Part shown: positions 34,691 through 46,258 of the stretch, piece by piece | Numbering within the stretch: the stretch's first letter is position 1 | Layout of the letters: each line of letters begins with the position of its first letter | Assembly: GCA_003290165.1 (NCBI GenBank) | Contig: QNQO01000557.1 | Span: 1-64,000 of the forward strand | Reading direction: 5' to 3' | Length of the DNA stretch: 64,000 bases | From: Berberis thunbergii | Lineage: Eukaryota > Streptophyta > Magnoliopsida > Ranunculales > Berberidaceae | The notes under the pieces: generated by a model | The model's database searches: none | What the model saw: the letters and a program-made list of their open reading frames with translations, nothing else | What the model was told of the DNA's origin: nothing | Made by a program: the position numbers and the translations under genes

Positions 34691-35818
34691 TGTAACCTTA
34701 TTTTTCAAGTGAGGCAATGAAATCAGGTTTTGCAACCAGGTTGATGATGTGACACCATTAGAGGAATTTTTTACAACCTCGAGATACACAAACATTTTGG
34801 AGATTTCATCATTCTTTTAAGATCACGCCACGTCACCCTAGTGGCAAAATATGGTTGCAGAAATCTGGTTTCCTAGCATTTTTGTTATTTTTCTATTAAA
34901 AGTTTATTATCTTTTTTTTGTATTAAATTTTGTCACACGAGTGATTCTTATTTAATATGTTATGTCCTCCAAATTTCACAAAATATTTACTATTTTAGAG
35001 TTACCGAAATTTTAAGAAATATTTCTTCTTATTTTGGTTATTAGTTAAATATTTTGGAGCTTTGAAAATCCAAGCATATTATATTGTTTGATAATCGGAA
35101 ATGACATGTTTCCTCAAGATAACGAGCCTATGGTATGACATATTGATTATGATCAATAAATTGTTAGCACTATAATTTTTAATTTACAAATCAAAATTGA
35201 GAAATACGAAGCTACTCTTTTTAACACTGTATATATCACTTGATAATGAGGCTAGGGAACCAGGTTTTGTAACCTTATTTTTCGAGTGAGGCTAGGGAAC
35301 CAGGTTGATGATGTGGCATCATCAGAAGAGTTTTTTTAACAACCTCGAGATACACATAAACATTTTGGGGATTTCATCATTCTTTTAAGATCATGCCACG
35401 TCATCTTGATTGCAAAACATGGTTGCAGAAACCTGGTTTCCTAGCATTTTTGTTATTTTTCAATTAAAAGTTTATTACCTTATTTTTGTATTAAAAGTTT
35501 GTTACACGAGTGATTCTTATGTAATATGTTATGTCCTCCAAATTTTACGAAATATTTACTATTTTCGAGTTACCAAAATTTTAAGAAATATTTCTTCTTA
35601 TTTTGTTTATTCAATTAAATATTTTGGAGCTTTGAAAATCCAAGCATATTTTATTGTTTGATAATCAGAAATGACATGTTTCCTCAAGATAACGAGCCTA
35701 TGGTATGACATTGAATATGATCAATAAATTGCTAGCACTATAATTCTTAATTTACAAATCAAAATTGAGAAATACGAAGCTAGACTTGTTAACACTGTAT
35801 GTATCACTTGATAGTGTG
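34691..35818. repeat. 577-bp direct tandem duplication
   Basis: Copy 1 starts at 34691 and copy 2 at 35268, both with TGTAACCTTATTTTTC. They stay alignable to about 35818 (for example GATAACGAGCCTATGGTATG in both), at roughly 88-92% identity by eye. A weaker partial third copy lies at 34474-34640 (CACCAAATATTTACAATTTT). The AT-rich sequence holds no convincing ORF. Confidence 0.85.
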
Positions 35819-36469
35819 TTTCTTTTCCGCAACTTAAGCCTTTTGAGTAAATCTACAAATGTTTGAGATAATGTTCAAACTTAAATTTATCCTAATTTCA
35901 CGAGTTCTTTAACATAGGTTTAGTTTGAGCGCAAGCTATGAAATGCCACTGCTTTGGGCCACCAAAGTTGTTTTTAACCATTTTGAAGGGCGCTAATTGT
36001 GTATATATGAATTTTTGGAAGGGTATCACATATACACCGGATGTATATTCTTATATGGTTTTCCAAATTAGAAAATTTTAATTAAAAACAACAATGTATT
36101 TTATGGTTGTCCAAATTTAACCATAAATCTTTGTTGGGGCATGTGTTGTTTCTTATACCATCTCCAACTCTAGGGGATTGATAGGCAAAAAACTTATCCA
36201 TCCCTACAAGTCGTTTAATCTCCAATGGTTAGCCCAACTGCTAGTTGCTCAGTTTGCCTATAAAATTCCAACCAAATCATGTAATTCTCTCTCAATTCAT
36301 CTCCACTCTTGCAAATATTTCTCTCTCATTCTCTTGTAATTATCTCTCAATGAAAGCATCTCAATCAATCCTGCAAGCTAAATCGAGGGCACCTCATAAC
36401 CTCAACTTGAAGAAGAAGCACTAACTAGGGGTTGGCTGGCAACAATCAATGAGGCCAAATAATGTGGGA
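35819..36469. other. AT-rich spacer, left part of a probable PIF/Harbinger relic
   Basis: No ORF is supported. ACCATCTCCAACTCT at 36159-36173 could be near the left end of the PIF/Harbinger relic, since such motifs are common at plant Harbinger ends, but no partner was found. Confidence 0.25.
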
Positions 36470-37050
36470 GCGCATACGTAATTTATTTATTGAAGTCTTT
36501 TGTGAAAATCCATTCAATCGTACACCTAGTGCACTACAACATCTATGAAAAATGATTCATTCGGATATAAACAAATTCCAAGGGAATTTTGACCATATAA
36601 AGCGCCAAAATCAAAGTGCAAAGACACTTAGATAAGGTAAATTACTTTTATATTTCAAATTCATTTATTTATTTGATTTTAATGTTTTCAAAATAATGTT
36701 TGATTTAGTTTTTCATATTATTTGATTTGGTTTATATAGCTTAATAATGTTCTATAATCAACTGAACGGTAGGACATTCAAGTTTGAGACTTGTTGGACT
36801 CTACTTAAAGACACGCCTAAGTGGCACCAATAATATAGTGACGCGGGCAATGTAGTAAAAAACTAACAAGAGAAATGGTGGAGGAGATTTCGATGAAAAC
36901 CCATGGGATGCAACTTATCCTCCTAGCGCGGGAGGCTCAACATCAGCATCGATGTTTTTGAACGAAGACAAAGATTCATCCTTACTGCAAACAGATCGTT
37001 TGGCTAGGTCGATTGGAAGGAATTAAGCAAAGTCTAGTCAGTGCAGTGGT
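36470..37050 (+). pseudogene. PIF/Harbinger ORF1 (Myb-like, NAM-associated) relic
   Basis: Three plus-strand blocks appear in the order of the Myb/SANT-like ORF1 of PIF/Harbinger transposons. About 36495-36620 includes FCENPFNRTPSALQHLW and HSDINKFQGNF. About 36748-36830 gives MFYNQLNGRTFKFETCWTLL followed by KDTPKW. About 36990-37030 gives DRLARSIGRN and then a stop. The second block is the recognisable 'FKFEHCW-LLK--PKW' element of NAM-associated proteins. In-frame stops and an intron-like gap make it non-functional. ORF1 helps the transposase bind and enter the nucleus in this superfamily. Confidence 0.6.
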
Positions 37051-37133
37051 TCTTCGTCTTCTAATCCTATCACGGAAGTTTTCTCGTTCATGCACGGAAG
37101 AGAATGACATGACATTCACAAACTACTGAAGGG

Positions 37134-37441
37134 GTTAACTTACGTTTGGGTCTTATAATTTGTACCAATTTAGAGTTTGGGTCTCAAGTTTATTAAGCTT
37201 CGAGTCTGGTTCCCAAGACCATGTTGACTCCATTAATCGTCAATTTTTTGTTACAATTATAGGACCAAAAAGCAAAGCTGGTTTCTCTAAACTAAAGTCA
37301 ATATTATTTAAAAAAAATCATTTAATTACTTGACGGAGAGTTAACGGTCAACATGGTCTTGAAACCCAAACTCAAAATTGGATAAACCTGGGAACTTAAC
37401 TCAAAGTTGGTATAAATCATAAGACCCAAATGCAAATTAAC
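37134..37441. mobile_element. Long-inverted-repeat (foldback) MITE, about 308 bp
   Basis: The left arm 37134-37243 and right arm 37330-37441 are inverted copies of about 110 bases, roughly 80% alike (for example TTTGGGTCTTATAATTT and CCAAGACCATGTTGAC on the left against their complements on the right). The loop is about 86 bp. Flanks ACTACTGA and ACTTGCTGA are similar but do not form a clean target duplication. Long terminal inverted repeats fit Mutator-like MITEs. Confidence 0.65.
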
Positions 37442-37980
37442 ACTTGCTGAAAAATAAGGAATAAAAGTTGTATATACAGAATGCAGAAATGAATGAAGAG
37501 ATCATAGAATACAACATTATGATAATGGATATTACTGCATTCAATTCAATTCGGCAACAATACTAGATAAACAAACAGAACGAGATATCCAAAGGACGAT
37601 GTGCAAGGACGAGCATTACTCATTCTACAAATGACCCTATGAACTGTGAAGTGGCATCAGAATCTGGTTTTGCACCTGGTCTTTAGGCTATTTATTGTAT
37701 TAGGTTTATTTATCAATAAATACATATAGTCTATTTACGTATGTAATATAATTTATTGTTTAATTAAATATTTTTATTTCAAGCAAATTTTTTCTTTAAT
37801 CCATTTAAAGCAGATGTAACAATATGATCAAAGCAAATATAATGACACAACAAAAGCAAATACAGTAATACCTAATCAAATTAAACTAGTAAGTGTTTTT
37901 AGAAGTTGTCCATAAATGTTAATCAATCATGCTTCAGCTGCCGATTAGCTTCCTTTGAATGCATCTATAAAAAATCGACA
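37442..37980. other. AT-rich spacer
   Basis: No gene or bounded repeat is seen. CTGGTTTTGCACCTGGTC at 37663-37680 resembles CAGGTTTTGCAACCAGG in the 577-bp duplication, hinting at related repeat debris. Confidence 0.3.
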
Positions 37981-38347
37981 ATGATTGTAACATAGGCAAT
38001 AATGTGTGCATTATTGGCGCTGGTTCTTATTCATGGGCTAACGGTTGGAAGTTTTCAGGATCTAAGCCAACTTCATCTTCAATGATCATGTTGTGTAACA
38101 GAATACAAATTTTCATGATGATAAATAGATCAGCTCTATTCTAAAATCGGGTTGAGCCTTTTAATGGTTACCCACCTAGATTGTAACGTTCTTCATGCAC
38201 ATTCAACATCCTTTCAAACACCTTCTTGATATTGAGCAAATAATCAATTGAAAAGTTTGATAAGAGCAACACATTTAGAGTACGTTTCGTCTAAGATATA
38301 CTACCCTACATTGTATTGATTACCATTCACTTAAAATTGAGCATGTG
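37981..38347 (-). pseudogene. PIF/Harbinger transposase fragment
   Basis: On the minus strand 38130-38025 reads ADLFIIMKICILLHNMIIED, followed by EVGLDPENFQPLAHE and a stop. The LHNMIIEDE block is the conserved C-terminal motif of plant PIF/Harbinger DDE transposases. It is convergent with the ORF1 relic at 36470-37050, so the two probably came from one element. Sequence upstream of the motif is decayed and is cut by the CACTA element at 38348, which likely inserted into this Harbinger copy. Confidence 0.65.
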
Positions 38348-38454
38348 CACTACAACACAAATGCTCATTAATAGCGTTTGTTAATAGCGTTTTTGCTAAA
38401 TACGCTATCAAAAGTCAAATTTTAATGTCTTCAAAAATGAAAACGCTGTAAAAA

Positions 38455-39410
38455 AAACTTGGGCGGGCTTTTTGGCGCTCGCCTCTTTCATTTCTCGTTT
38501 TACTTGGCGTTCGACTTAGAGCTCGACTCTTTCATCTCTCCTTCACCCGCCCTCAATCTCGTCATCTCCCTCACTGTTCCCTCATCTCGCCATCTCCCTC
38601 CCTGCTCTCTCCATATCTCCATCTCCCTCACTACTCCCTCCATATCTCCGTCGCCCTCCCTCCCTCTATCTGTTGCTCTCCCTCCCTTTTTTGTCGCTTG
38701 ATCTCACTCTCTCGTAGTCGATTCACCACTCTCTTGCACTTGATTCGACAATAGTTGTTCTTGTCTTTCTGGGTGCTCCTCTCACATCAATGCCACAAAT
38801 GGATCGATTTCTCCGTCCCTGACGAAGACTATGTTGTTGAAGAGGCATGGTCTTGCATGACTGGTATGATTTCCTAACAACCCTTTAATAAAGTTTCGAT
38901 TTTTATGTTGAATGTTACTGAATTTTTATGTTGAATGCCCATTTTCCTTTTTCCTCTTCTTCGCAGCAAACCATGGCTCTACCTCCTTATCTTCAACAAC
39001 AACAAGGTTAGCTTCTTCTTCTTTTTTGGGTTATTTTTGTTGGATTTTTCAAGAAATTCATGTTTTAATTTTTATTTTATTTTTTTGGATTTCATTCACT
39101 GTTTGAAGCTCTAGGGTTTTTTTTTTTTTTTTTTTTTATGGATTTCATTCGCTGTTTGCTTTTAATTTTGTCATAAAATTTTGAATTTAGCTTTTTAGAG
39201 ATGCCCTTTTGGTGTTTCCAGTCTAAAAATGAGATTTCTCTCAACCCTTTTAATGATTTCCTTCATTTCTTTTTGTTTTCCCCCAATTAATTTTGGGCAA
39301 TTAGTGTTTTTCCATGCTTTGTCTCAAGTCAGAAACCCGTTTTCCCCAATTGGTGTTCATAAACTTTTTTTAAAGCATAAATCATTTGTTTATGTTATGA
39401 TCTATTGCAG
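38455..39410 (+). other. CT-rich left interior of the CACTA element
   Basis: Positions 38500-38720 are a pyrimidine-rich low-complexity stretch, and 39119-39137 is a T run. The open frames here are compositional. The block may derive from the leader of a captured gene. Confidence 0.35.
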
Positions 39411-40025
39411 CTTAATGCTGAGAAGAGCCCCTTTCAGAGGACATATGCTAATCACGTACATTCGGATGATCTTCGACTTGCTTACTTTTACGCGGTTACA
39501 TCATTATGAGACGGAAATTTTATGATTTTCTTTGAAAAAAGGGTTCATACCCGAGAGAAATTACATTGACGTAGTTAGAATCAATAATTAACAATGATCC
39601 CCTGTTGATATGCATTATAGATAATTCATCTGTTTATAAAGGTCGCCAACCAATGAAAAATAGCCGGTATATAGTTTTTCATGAGTGTTTGTATGCCCAT
39701 AATTTGCAGATAAAGAGATGTGGAGAGATGGCAAGGAAGTCGCGATATTTTAAGGATCAAATGAATAAGGCTGGAAGGTCATTTTTTGCAAGGCACCCAG
39801 CCAGAGTTAATATTGATTTGGACACCTTGGAGGTACTTTGTTGTGCTTACTTCAACGGTTTGGTTTGTATGTGAATCAAATGTCCTATGTTTATTATACT
39901 TTTTGTTTGTTTGAATAGATTAAATTGGAGAGCTTGAAGGCGAGTTGATAGAAATCAACACAAATAGTGAGAAGTTGCAACGTGCTTATAACGAGCTTTT
40001 GGAATATAAACTTTTTATGCATAAG
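39411..40025 (+). pseudogene. VHA-a: Captured V-type ATPase subunit a fragment (three exons with introns)
   Basis: Three plus-strand exons with splice signals encode the N-terminal cytosolic part of the 100-kDa V-ATPase a subunit. Exon a (39411-39455) is LNAEKSPFQRTYA plus NH. Exon b (39710-39832) includes IKRCGEMARKSRYFKDQMNK and ends IDLDTLE. Exon c (39919-40025) includes [20 protein letters not shown], then EYKLFMHK. Acceptors read TTGCAG, TTTGCAG and GAATAG, and donors AC|GTACA, AG|GTACT and AG|GTATG. Exon c has a small deletion near its start that shifts the frame, and no further VHA-a exons are recognisable. In an intact gene this region links to the proton-channel membrane domain. Because introns are kept, capture was at DNA level. 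Confidence 0.85.
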
Positions 40026-40899
40026 GTATGGTTCATTACTGCTATCCGCATGTTTGAATTATGTATTTGTATCAGCATGTTAAGTTTAATATCTATAGAA
40101 AGATAGAAGACACGACGAGGCTGAGATGATGTACAACACAAGAAAAAAATGGTCTCACAATGAATACTGGTGAACTTCAAAAGTACTTAATTGATAGGCC
40201 TGATACCAGCTGAACATAAAGCTTTTGATCTTAAAAATTGACTCTACTGACCCAAACCAAAGCTCTGCTTAATGATAATTTATTGCTCTAGAACCATATT
40301 TCCCATAAAATTGTAAAACAGATTAAATTCCAAAGCCTCTTCCTTTGGAGGTGATAATCATTTCTCCAAAGGAAGAAGAACTCTATTGTCATGCATGGCA
40401 TCACCCGCCTTAGAAACATATAAACAAGAAAGGAGGACCAAACCTTCAGAGTAAATGTTCATGAATGAATGCCTGGAGAGGGTACATAAGTCTAGACCAA
40501 GCTAATCTCAAAGAGGAACTTTGTGTTTTAGGATTAGCAATTCATCCTAACATTATAAGTGAGAAGATTCTGTGTATATTCTGCTTTATTTGGGAGGACA
40601 CTGAAATTTGTACTATTTCTTCGGTGCTTCACTTTATGCTAAGTTGCTAACTACCTAAAATTTTTTGTTCTCTTTGGCTGAAAAGTTAAATCTTACAACT
40701 GTAACTGAATGTTCCTGTTCAATAAGCTTTGTTTTATTTCAATGCCAAACAGTTTCTTTGTTGTAAGTATTGTAGTAATTCTCTAAATTAGTTTTGTTGC
40801 TTCATATCATCATTGGAGATTTATATATTACTATTTAGATTTTTTTTTTCTATAGTTTTTGTTTCATATCATGTATTCTTCATGCAGCCTTGCTTGCTT

Positions 40900-43800
40900 G
40901 GAATGATTCAAAGGAAGTTGTGTATACATACTACGCGATCCGTACAATTTCATTTATCATAAATCAAGGGAGTATATTCTGCATTGCCGTTGCTTATGCG
41001 GTAAATTTTTTTCAGTAAATTTTATATTTTTATCTATTTTTTCTTGTTTCACTCAGCATTGTGGAAATACGATTAAGTTTGTTCCTTTAGTAGGCTGATA
41101 TTGTTGAGGACAGTAAAGGAGCTGCAATGTTTGCATGGATTACATGCCTTTTTCTGTTTCACACGCCTTAGGAAATCTCTTGGCACGTTTTCACCTTGAA
41201 AATTTAGATTTAAAAAAGCAGTATTTATAGATTGCTTAGAGGCTTATTTTCAATGTTTTAGGAGGATTAATTAGAAGTTGACGGAGTTGTCTATCTAAAG
41301 GGCTATGTTATCCCAGGTGCAGGGGCGGCAAGGAGAATGGCTTAGGAGCCTAGCTTGCCTAGGCCTCGCTTAGCATCCTAGGCAGGGTTTTCTTTTGTAA
41401 ACTTTATAGGAATTTTTGGAAGACTATATATACATCATTTCACAAGTCAATTTCACTAAAACAATGAACATAAAAGCATCAATAGTCATAATCCAATAAC
41501 AAACATAAAAAACAATCACTTGAATCAAAGAAGCAGAATCACAAATAAAAAAGTGCCACCCAAATAGATGGTAGTGAACACATGGAACCACTTCACAACT
41601 GCATTCCAGAAACTACAGTTAACGCGAGTGCAAAACTGGACTGTGTGCTTTCTACAAACTATATAAATCCCATTTTAGCACTCTATCTTGACATCTATCT
41701 GAGCTAATAATGCATATATCTACGTTGGTGAAAGAGACTGCAATAAACGTTGATGAAGCAGTCCAAGAACTTCCAGATGCCCATTTGGTATGTCAATGTC
41801 AATGGACAAGTTGGCCTGAGAGTAGTGACATACTACCTTAGCAAAAGAGTGGAACATTGGTGGAACATGTATCGCAGACGGGAGGTTTGTACTTCTATGT
41901 CATATACCTTGATTATTCTTATCGCATTCAGTGATGTGATTGTTGGATTTCTGCTTATTATTTGTTATGTCTGTTGTGGTGTGTGTGCAAAGCATTGGGC
42001 ATCCTGGTTGTGTTTGGGATGGCAAATTCTTAGAACATGGCAGGAGCAGCTCCAACCCCTAAACAGGATGAGTTGCAGCCACATCCAGTGAAGGTGCTTA
42101 CTGCATCACTAGTCTTCCTCCGTTAGTTTTTTTCTCTTCTTTTGTTGTTTATGCCCTTTTTAATCACTCATCTTTTATCTACTTTTGTTTCAAGATAAAA
42201 TGTTGCATTATATGTTTTTTAGTTGGGGTTTTCAATTTCAGGAGCACTTGATGTGTGATTGTTTTCTTTGATATCTCTCATTTCTAAAGCAAGAGTTGTT
42301 TTCTTTTCTTTCTAATGGACTAATCTTGGTGCTTTTTGCATCTTTTACTGCATTTGTTGTTAAAATTGATACAATGTGGTTTTTCCCATTTTTTTTTATG
42401 GACTACCCATTTGGATATAATCTTAGCATTTTGGTAGGGTAGATGAATAGAGAGGGCTTTGTGAGTTTTTGTTCTTTTGCAAAATGAAATCGTTTGGCTC
42501 CAAGAAGTTGCTAAACTGTGCTTGGTAACCATTCTGTACAGGCCATACCATTCTGCAAAAATGAGCAAATAAACAGTCAATCAAGAAAACAAAATAAAAA
42601 AATGATGTTCAAGGAGCTGTCAATTCCATTGGAGGTTTGAGGCCCCCTTCCAAAGAAGTTTTTTAATAGTGCTTAAAGGCTCTGCAAATCTAATAATTAA
42701 CATGTGGTTGCTATTTAAAATTAGCATCCATATTTAATTTTCTTAGCTTGCTTTTGATCCTGTACATAGTTATTTCATTGGTGTTTCACAGCCTGTCTCC
42801 CCATTCTATGTTGGCATTGTTTGTGAACCGTCTGTTAATAGTTAATTTTGGTTGTAATCTATTACCACATAGGAAAATATGAAGTAGGTAATAGTATGAT
42901 GCTAGGCCGAAATACATTATTGGAATTTGTCTATCTATTACTACCGGACCTTTACTGACTCTAGGGTTAAGAAATATACTTTTTGGAAAAGAATTTCACT
43001 CCATTGTTTACATTCATGAATTTCACTCCATTTCTCTTATATTCTGCGAGGTGTTTGTTCTACAATCAGATCTGTTGCAGCTGCGAGTGATGTTGTTATT
43101 CGAGTCTGAGGATCTCTCACTTCCTCTCCTTCGCCAAATCGAACTGAGACGAAATTAGGTGTCGTTAGATCAAATTGGGCCCCTAAAATCTCAGGGTCAG
43201 TCTTATGCATCAATAATGTCTATTTGCAAATTGGGATCTGACATCTTTTCTTAAGATGTATGCAATTGTTAATGGTAAAATTGAAGTAGTTTTTCATAAG
43301 ATTATGTGCGAATAGTATACATCTCTTCGATATTTCCATATGCTTTGGAACTTGTTCTTTATCATTCATCGTGCAATCAAATTGATACTTGTTTTGCAGG
43401 ACTTGGGACAGTTCTCGACTCCTAAGGGCCTTGAGATGTTCCCTTTCGATCCATGTAAACATCTTCTTGTTGCACTTGTGATATGTAATTTGGTTGAACA
43501 TAAATATTTTCTTGTCATAGGCTTTATATAAAACTTGTTTTGATAATTTCAAAGTTGTTTTTTTTATTTTACAATGCAAAATTCTTATTGATCTTGTTGC
43601 ATCATTAAATCTTTCATGGATTTCTGCAGGTCATCAAGTATCCTCAAGACTGCCTAGAAAGATCATGGCAAGCAATAGATAGGTTGTACTCTGCGGATTC
43701 GTCAGGGGACTAAAAGATGGCTACTCAAATTGGTTTTGTTTGAAAAGGTTAGTATTTTTGTCTCTTCAAAAGTCAGAAATCTTCTTAAAATGCTTACTGA

Positions 43801-45760
43801 TAGTTGTTGTCACATAGAATACCTAATGGTAGGTAAAATGAATGCCCTTGTGTACCTAGAGGAAAAACAAACCAAAATCTGAGTGAGATCAAAATTTCAC
43901 CGTTCTTCGGAAAGCAAATAACAAAAGAAAGTTTCAATAAAAACTGAAACAGGTCATCAGACGCTTGTGAGTTGTGAAAGTGAAGAGTAGATACAAATTT
44001 TGTTGATCAAAATTTCACGAGTAGATAAACAGAGCTTATCATTTCATAGCTTATATGATAAGTTGCCATGTCGTAAAGACTTATATCATGCCGTAAATTT
44101 TGTCTTGAATGCTGGCTTAAGTTGACAATTGTTATGTTTATCTACTCTGTATATACTGAAGACACTTGTGAAAGTGAATGAAATGCTCTGTTTTGTATGT
44201 TTTGCTTGACCAATTTGTATATTTTGAATTTTGTATGTTAATCAGTTAATTCTATAAAAATTCCATGTTTTGAGTTTTGTATGTTATCAGGAACAAGAAC
44301 AAATGGTGCCAAGTGCCAACAAAAAATTCCACAAGTTCATGTTCCTGCTATCAGGTTCTTGCTTGCTCTATTTGTTATTGTTCATGTATGTGTATTTGTT
44401 CTTGTTGCTGTCAGGTGCTTGCTTGTTGTTCTTGTTCTTGTTTGCTTGCTGTATTTGTTCTTGTTTGCTTGTTGTATTTTTTCTTGTTCAATGTTACAGT
44501 CAACAATGCAAAGTTAGACAAAGAAATTGATGATTGGTTTATATGCACCAAGATCATTTACTATGTCTATTTGTTAGACTTTCGACCTTTACAAGGGTGC
44601 TGCAGTGAATTATACATAAATATCAGAGACAACAAACTTCGATAATGTAGGTTCCAGGTGTATGAGGCCAAGGGGCCTTCATGGATTTTTTGGACTGGGG
44701 ATGGGTCAGGTATCTATATCTTCTCTTTGAGAGCAGTCCTAGGTAGTTCATCATGTTTTTGGACTGGGATTGGTTAGATAAATCTCAAGTAATTACTTAG
44801 TCATGAAACCTCCCTTAATTTGTTCTCCTTCAAAGTTTCCATGAAAATAAATTAAGGTCTAGCTAACAATTGTTTCTGTTTGCTTTTCTTGCAGCCTTGT
44901 ACTCATGCCCCAACGGTATGTGATGATCATTTCTAAATGTCATAGTAACATGAATCATTATAACTTTTTTTAAGATAACTGGTGGCTTTAACTTTTTTAA
45001 TTTAAATTTGCATTGTTTAATCTTGATCTATTAATGGAGGTGTGCTGCACTTTAGGATTGCTAGAGAAACTGCTAGCCTGGTTTAATTCCAAGCTATATA
45101 CATCTCATTGAGGGTACGTAATCCTTCTCTATGTAATGTACCACCTGGGTTTCTTTAGACTGGTATATACTGTGTTGTGCATTGACTTTTAATGTTCATG
45201 TTCTGTTTTTTCAGTATGTTGCATTAACAGTCACTTGTTCATAATCGTCTAGACTGCATACACAATAAATTCTTGTGATTGCCATCAGTCCAAGCTCTTG
45301 TTAATTTTGTTCTCTTCTACTAAGCTATGGGTTGAACCAGTTAAAGTTAAACTGACAATGCTAATATGTGTTTCATGCAGATTGTTGACAGATTGTTTCA
45401 TACTTTCATGAAGATTATTGACAGAAAAGTTGGTTGAAAAACAGAGGACATTCGATATTGTTATTGCTTTAGAGGTATGCCCTCAAAAATGTTTTAATAT
45501 AACTGAAGTACCACAATTTCAGGTCCTCTTCTAGAGCTTTAATATAAATGCATAGAATGTATCTGAAATTTGTCCCCGCTCTAAACATTAACTTTATTGT
45601 TCCTTCTTTTCTGACCTGCTTCAGTGGAGGATTGAAACGATTCATCACGACCGCAATGATCTACGGAACAAGACCAACCATGACCTTGTTCAAAGCTCAA
45701 ATGAGAATGTTGAGGAGTTGAACCAACATCAACAATGAAGGAAGGGGAGAACCAAAGCAA
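40900..45760 (+). pseudogene. Other exon-like fragments in the CACTA element, parent genes unknown
   Basis: Several plus-strand segments have exon-like sequence bounded by splice-like signals. 43400-43454 follows TTTTGCAG and gives DLGQFSTPKGLEMFPFDP before GTAAAC. 43630-43682 follows TTCTGCAG and gives VIKYPQDCLERSWQAIDR. About 44655-44697 gives VYEAKGPSWIFWTGDGS. 45625-45737 follows GCTTCAG and gives WRIETIHHDRNDLRNKTNHD. 40890-41000 gives ISFIINQGSIFCIAVAYA. I do not recognise the parent proteins. They may be one or more captured genes or remains of the element's own transposase. Confidence 0.35.
44340..44490. repeat. CTTGTT/GCTTGCT-rich low-complexity repeat
   Basis: Repeated TGTTCTTGTT and TTGCTTG units occur in the CACTA interior. 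They create open frames in all three plus frames rich in Leu, Cys and Val, which are artefacts. Confidence 0.6.
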
Positions 45761-46258
45761 TGAAGTTGGAAACTGGAAAGGATTGTGACTCGATGTAATA
45801 CATTATCTTTATTATTCAACTGAAATAAATGTAGTACGATCTTTATTATTTAATAGATTTTGTGACTCGATGTAATACATTATCTTATTAATTACATTGC
45901 TTTGCCTCAATTCATGGAAATGTTTAAGTTTGGCACATTTAGATTTTTATTTTCTAGAAATAAAACTTATAAGATGTTATAAAAAGTCATTTGATAGCAC
46001 TTGATGAGTGTTATAGAAAAAAAGGGCCTTGAGAAACGCTATAAAAACTAATATAATAGCATTTGTTAAATGTTACGTGAGGGAAGACAATAGCATTTCA
46101 GAAACGCTATAAGAGGCCAACTTACTATAGCATTTTTAAAACGCTATAATTGAACCTGGATCTATTATAGCTTCGGCAGACACAACGTTTTCTAAAACAC
46201 TATGGTATCCTACCATAGCATTTTTGAAACGCTATTAATGGGCATTTTTCTTGTAGTG

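Larger units (their letters stand above)
38348..46258. mobile_element. CACTA-type transposon carrying gene fragments (7.9 kb)
   Basis: The left end is CACTACAACACAAATGCTCA followed by TTAATAGCGTTT. The right end, reverse complemented, is CACTACAAGAAAAATGCCCA followed by TTAATAGCGTTT. These matching termini with CACTACAA ends are diagnostic of CACTA (En/Spm). The right 300 bp and left 100 bp hold many AACGCTAT/ATAGCGTTT subterminal motifs in both orientations, as transposase-binding repeats do. The flanking trinucleotides (GTG and TAT) do not form a target duplication. I find no transposase ORF. Instead there are intron-containing fragments of other genes, clearly a V-ATPase subunit a, so this looks like a non-autonomous gene-capturing element. 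Confidence 0.85.

Noticed and set aside
44270..44645. Overlapping Leu/Cys-rich frames that look like membrane proteins
   Set aside because: All three frames are open over a CTTGTT-rich repeat, and the hydrophobicity is compositional.
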